A DNA stretch of 8,907 nt from Saprospiraceae bacterium. GTDB lineage: Bacteria; Bacteroidota; Bacteroidia; Chitinophagales; Saprospiraceae. Positions 5,765-8,907 of this stretch are shown piece by piece. Both the position numbers and the translations under genes were made by a program. The notes under the pieces were generated by a model. The model saw nothing but the letters and a program-made list of their open reading frames with translations. It was not told the DNA's origin and made no database searches. Position 1 is the stretch's first letter, and every line of letters begins with the position of its first letter. The DNA is taken from positions 1 to 8,907 of the forward strand of contig JALVEG010000434.1 of NCBI GenBank assembly GCA_027031145.1, read 5' to 3'.

Positions 5765-7882
5765 ATGGCGAAAAAAACTTCTAAATATAAAATTGCTTTA
5801 ATCGGTAATCCCAACAGCGGAAAAACCAGCTTATTCAATTCGCTTACCGGCATGCACCAGCATGTTGCCAATTTTCCCGGAGTAACAGTTGATAAGAAAA
5901 CCGGAATTTTAAAAATAGATAAGGATTTGTCTGTTACTTTAATTGATTTTCCCGGTACATATAGTTTATATCCCAATTCCGATGATGAAAAAGTAGTAGC
6001 TGAAATACTCACCAATCCCAAAGATAAAGATTATCCTGATGCGGTTATATATATAATCGATCCGTTTGATTTCAAAAGACAAATGCTTCTGTTGACTCAA
6101 CTTCAGGATCTGGGCTTACCTGTACTGGTTGTTCTGACTATGAAAGACCTTGCTATTAAACAAGGTATTAAGATAAACATTAAAAAACTCAGTGAACAAA
6201 TTCAAAGCCCCGTTATATTTTTCAGCAATAAAACAAAAGAAAATATACATGAGATCAAATCGGGGATCAGGAATCTATTTGAAAATAAATCCAGGGTCAA
6301 AACTTGTTATTCACTCACTTCACATGAGAAAGATATAGTTGATAATTTTAGAGATAAATTGAATTTCAATACAGATTATCAGGGATTATTACAGATACAT
6401 CATAGTGAATGGTTGAAATATATACCGAAGAATCTTAAAGAAGAAATAAAAGATTATAAACTAAAAATCGGGTTTAATGATATATCCCTTCAAATACAGG
6501 AAACTCTGGAAAGATACAGGATATTCAATAAAAAGATCAAAGGCATTATCAATTTTAAAAGGAATTCCGTCAAAGCAATTACTGATAAAATCGATGATAT
6601 AGTTACTCATAAACTCATAGGTCCTATAATATTTTTTGTTTTAATGCTCTTTATGTTTCAGGCGATATTTTCCTGGTCCGAGTTACCAATGGAATGGCTT
6701 GAAGACGGTTTTACTACTTTATCCAATTATTTAAAGGTCAATTTCCCTCAAAACTGGTTAACAGGGTTATTGGCGGATGGTATCATTCCCGGTTTAGCGG
6801 GAGTATTGGTATTTATTCCACAAATATTTTTGCTGTTTTTGATAATCGGAATAATGGAAGAAGTCGGATATATGTCAAGGGTAATATTTATGTTTGACGA
6901 CCTTATGCGAAAATTCGGAATGAACGGAAGAAGTATGATCTCTCTTATATCCGGTGGAGCATGTGCCGTGCCGGCAATAATGTCCACAAGAACTATCAAC
7001 AATTGGAAAGAGAGACTGATCACTATTATGGTCACACCTTTGGTCAGTTGTTCTGCCAGAATCCCTGTTTACACCCTTTTAGTAGTTTTTGCCGTTCCGG
7101 ACAAAGATATCGGGATTTTCAATGCAAGAGGTTTGGCATTGATGGGACTGTATTCAATGGGTATATTTATGGCTCTGATATCATCTATGGTAATGAAATA
7201 TATCATTAAAACAAAAGGACCTTCCTATTTAATGATCTCATTGCCTGAATATAAAAGACCAATCGTTAAAAATATCGGATTGTATGTAAAAGAAAAAGTC
7301 GGAGCTTTTGTTTTTGGTGCAGGAAAAATCATATTAATGGTATCCATTGCTTTGTGGTTTTTAGCAAGTTATGGTCCTCCGGGAGCAATGGATAAAGCTG
7401 AAAAACAAGCTATTGAAACCGGAGCTAAACGAAATCTCAGTGAAGAACAAACCTTAAATCTGATCGCTGCCGAAAAAATAGAACATTCGTATATAGGTTA
7501 TTTGGGAAAAAGTATTGAACCTGCTATAAAGCCATTGGGTTTTGACTGGAAAATAGGTATTGCCCTTATTACTTCCTTTGCTGCAAGGGAAATATTCGTG
7601 GGAACTATGGCTACGATATATAGTGTGGGAAGCACTGAAGACAATTTGAAAGTATCCGAACAAATGGCAAAAGATGTGAATCTTCAAACAGGTGAAAAAA
7701 CATATAATTCTGCTGTTGCCTGGTCTCTGCTATTATTTTATGTATTTGCACTTCAATGTATGAGTACAATAGCAGTTGTAAGAAAAGAAACGGGGTCATG
7801 GAAATGGCCTGTCATGCAGTTTTTGTATATGGGTGGTTTAGCCTATTTTTTCAGTTTTCTGATCTATAATTTTTTGAACTGA
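5765..7882 (+). CDS. feoB: FeoB, GTP-dependent ferrous iron permease
   Basis: This 705-residue inner-membrane protein imports Fe2+. The N-terminal G domain has G1 G-N-P-N-S-G-K-T at 14-21, the switch I Thr in F-P-G-V-T-V (Thr41), and G3 D-F-P-G-T at 61-65. The G4 position reads T-M-K-D (125-128) rather than the usual N-x-x-D of FeoB. The G5 region is S-N-K-T-K-E-N-I (154-161), where S-A is more usual. A helical linker (about 185-280) follows, then the membrane domain with about eight or nine hydrophobic segments. Both Gate motifs are present: G-G-A-C-A-V-P-A-I-M (Cys400) and P-L-V-S-C-S-A-R-I-P-V-Y (Cys429). A third conserved Cys (Cys665) precedes S-T-I-A-V-V-R-K-E-T-G-S-W-K-W, the typical C-terminal block. 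The length is normal and no frameshift is seen. No FeoC gene follows. The last 45 bp overlap the 3' end of the leftward LOG-family gene. Confidence 0.97.
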   Translation: MAKKTSKYKIALIGNPNSGKTSLFNSLTGMHQHVANFPGVTVDKKTGILKIDKDLSVTLIDFPGTYSLYPNSDDEKVVAEILTNPKDKDYPDAVIYIIDPFDFKRQMLLLTQLQDLGLPVLVVLTMKDLAIKQGIKINIKKLSEQIQSPVIFFSNKTKENIHEIKSGIRNLFENKSRVKTCYSLTSHEKDIVDNFRDKLNFNTDYQGLLQIHHSEWLKYIPKNLKEEIKDYKLKIGFNDISLQIQETLERYRIFNKKIKGIINFKRNSVKAITDKIDDIVTHKLIGPIIFFVLMLFMFQAIFSWSELPMEWLEDGFTTLSNYLKVNFPQNWLTGLLADGIIPGLAGVLVFIPQIFLLFLIIGIMEEVGYMSRVIFMFDDLMRKFGMNGRSMISLISGGACAVPAIMSTRTINNWKERLITIMVTPLVSCSARIPVYTLLVVFAVPDKDIGIFNARGLALMGLYSMGIFMALISSMVMKYIIKTKGPSYLMISLPEYKRPIVKNIGLYVKEKVGAFVFGAGKIILMVSIALWFLASYGPPGAMDKAEKQAIETGAKRNLSEEQTLNLIAAEKIEHSYIGYLGKSIEPAIKPLGFDWKIGIALITSFAAREIFVGTMATIYSVGSTEDNLKVSEQMAKDVNLQTGEKTYNSAVAWSLLLFYVFALQCMSTIAVVRKETGSWKWPVMQFLYMGGLAYFFSFLIYNFLN

Positions 7883-8443
7883 AAATCCTGATTTCTCAAA
7901 TTTTTTCATTTTTTTACAAAGACCTTCAACTTCATTATCCACCAATAACAGATCGGATGAAAATTCACTTAAATATCCTTCTGCTCTCATTTTATCAAGC
8001 ATTGCCAATAACGGATCAAAAAAACCGTTGATATTTAGTAACCCTACCGGTTTGTTATGAATATTCAACTGACTCAAAGTCAGCACCTCAAATAATTCAT
8101 CCAATGTACCAAAGCCACCGGGCAGAGACACAAATGCATCTGCCATTTCCACAATAACCTTCATCCTGCCTGCCATATCATGTGTAACTATCATTTCATC
8201 CATATCGGAATGAGCTACTTCAAGGTCTTTGAGATGTAATGGTATCACACCAATACTTTTCCCTCCAAGGGCAATCATCTCATCAGTCATAATTCCCATC
8301 AAGCCAATACTTCCGCCTCCATTGATCATCGTAATGTCATTTTTAACAAAATACCTTGCCAGTTCAATAGCCTGGTCGATATAAATCTGTTTTCTGCCCC
8401 TTGAAGAACCGCAAAATACCGCTACATTATTTAAATTATTCAT
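7838..8443 (-). CDS. LOG/TIGR00730 family nucleotide 5'-monophosphate phosphoribohydrolase
   Basis: This 201-residue Rossmann-like protein carries both family signatures: N-G-G-G-S-I-G-L-M-G at 41-50 and L-P-G-G-F-G-T-L-D-E at 107-116, with the family's phosphate-binding P-G-G-x-G-T and catalytic Glu. The early V-A-V-F-C-G-S-S (7-14) and the P-V-G-L-L-N block also fit. Family members cleave the N-glycosidic bond of nucleoside monophosphates: LOG enzymes act on cytokinin ribotides and several bacterial relatives act on AMP. Which substrate is used here cannot be read from sequence. The length is close to that of short LOG proteins. It starts 42 bp after the adenine deaminase gene on the same strand, consistent with one transcript, and its final 14 codons plus stop lie antisense to the end of feoB. 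'Lysine decarboxylase' as an older label for this family is a misannotation. Confidence 0.93.
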   Translation of the reverse strand: MNNLNNVAVFCGSSRGRKQIYIDQAIELARYFVKNDITMINGGGSIGLMGIMTDEMIALGGKSIGVIPLHLKDLEVAHSDMDEMIVTHDMAGRMKVIVEMADAFVSLPGGFGTLDELFEVLTLSQLNIHNKPVGLLNINGFFDPLLAMLDKMRAEGYLSEFSSDLLLVDNEVEGLCKKMKKFEKSGFSVQKIIDQKTEKIG

Positions 8444-8485
8444 TGGTCATGAAATTTTATAAGCAACAAAGAATACAGTAACTAC

Positions 8486-8905
8486 TTATGCATAAATATC
8501 TGTCAATTCAAATTTTTCACCGTCAAAAAGTCCTTTATCGCTCAGTTTTATCGAAGGAATGACCAATAATGCCATAAAAGATAAGGTCATATAAGGAGCT
8601 ATGAGTTTGGAACCATTGATTTTTGCCAAAATATCAAGATCATCATATTTTTCAGCTACTACATAATACGGTTCATCGCTCATCAATCCGGCAATGGGTA
8701 ATGGTAAAATCGCTTTTTTGTTTTGTTTACTACTTACAAATGCAATTCCTCCTTTATTTTCTATTATCATATTTGCTGCATCACAAATATCTTTGTCATT
8801 GGTTCCCACTACTATCACATTGTGTGAATCGTGAGCTACCGATGATGCTATAGCTCCGTCTTTCAATCCAAAACCTTTAACGAAACTAATTCCGGGTTTA
8901 GCTTC
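8486..8905 (-). CDS. ade: Adenine deaminase, C-terminal part (5' end off the right edge)
   Basis: The frame is open to the right edge and covers the last 139 residues. It matches the C-terminal domain of adenine deaminase (COG1001), which converts adenine to hypoxanthine plus ammonia in purine salvage. Visible motifs are G-F-G-L-K-D-G-A-I-A-S-S-V-A-H-D-S-H-N, V-V-G-T-N-D, L-P-L-P-I-A-G-L-M-S-D-E-P and, near the end, M-T-L-S-F-M-A-L-L-V-I-P. A start within the window (TTG at 8866) would cut through the conserved G-F-G-L-K block, so the gene plainly continues upstream. The metal-dependent catalytic core is outside the window and cannot be checked. The next gene on the strand, 42 bp downstream, is a LOG-type phosphoribohydrolase, a plausible producer of adenine. 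Confidence 0.93.
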   Translation of the reverse strand, partial: EAKPGISFVKGFGLKDGAIASSVAHDSHNVIVVGTNDKDICDAANMIIENKGGIAFVSSKQNKKAILPLPIAGLMSDEPYYVVAEKYDDLDILAKINGSKLIAPYMTLSFMALLVIPSIKLSDKGLFDGEKFELTDIYA

Positions 8906-8907
8906 AG

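Noticed and set aside
7880..7915. Possible terminator after feoB (AAATC CT GATTT followed by T-runs)
   Set aside because: The stem is only five A/T-rich pairs around a 2-base loop, too small to form, and the T-runs belong to the coding sequence of the convergent gene.

Overview
The window looks like a piece of an AT-rich Bacteroidota chromosome. The base for this is a GLPGLI-family protein next to a carboxypeptidase-regulatory/plug/β-barrel outer-membrane protein, signal peptides ending in the short A-Q form common in that phylum, and promoters of the TTTG ... TAnnTTTG type. No close species assignment is possible from the sequence alone.

Layout. Positions 1-5002 hold a leftward gene cluster. 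In transcription order it has a small Trp/Asp-repeat protein (5002-4769), a strong 12-bp hairpin (4758-4731), a GLPGLI-family secreted protein (4706-4017), a TonB-receptor-like outer-membrane barrel without a SusD partner (3989-1407), and a secreted protein with PQQ-propeller-like repeats (1309 to beyond the left edge). Positions 5003-5548 are a divergent, very AT-rich intergenic region with one Bacteroidota-type promoter facing each way and a perfect 10-bp inverted repeat in the middle. Positions 5549-7882 hold rightward feoA-feoB, the ferrous iron importer, with stop and start codons directly abutting. Positions 7838-8907 are leftward: a LOG/TIGR00730-family nucleotide phosphoribohydrolase whose 3' end overlaps feoB tail-to-tail by 45 bp, preceded 42 bp upstream by the C-terminal part of an adenine deaminase gene that runs off the right edge.

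How the genes may work together. FeoA/FeoB import Fe2+ across the inner membrane. The adenine deaminase and LOG-type genes would fit a short purine route (AMP to adenine plus ribose 5-phosphate, adenine to hypoxanthine), which is inference. The left cluster is an envelope module of unknown function. Its most unusual part is the small aromatic/acidic repeat protein, separated from the GLPGLI and barrel genes by a terminator-like hairpin with no room for a second promoter. That arrangement is typical of operons making far more of a small first product than of the downstream machinery. It is the best candidate here for something undescribed.
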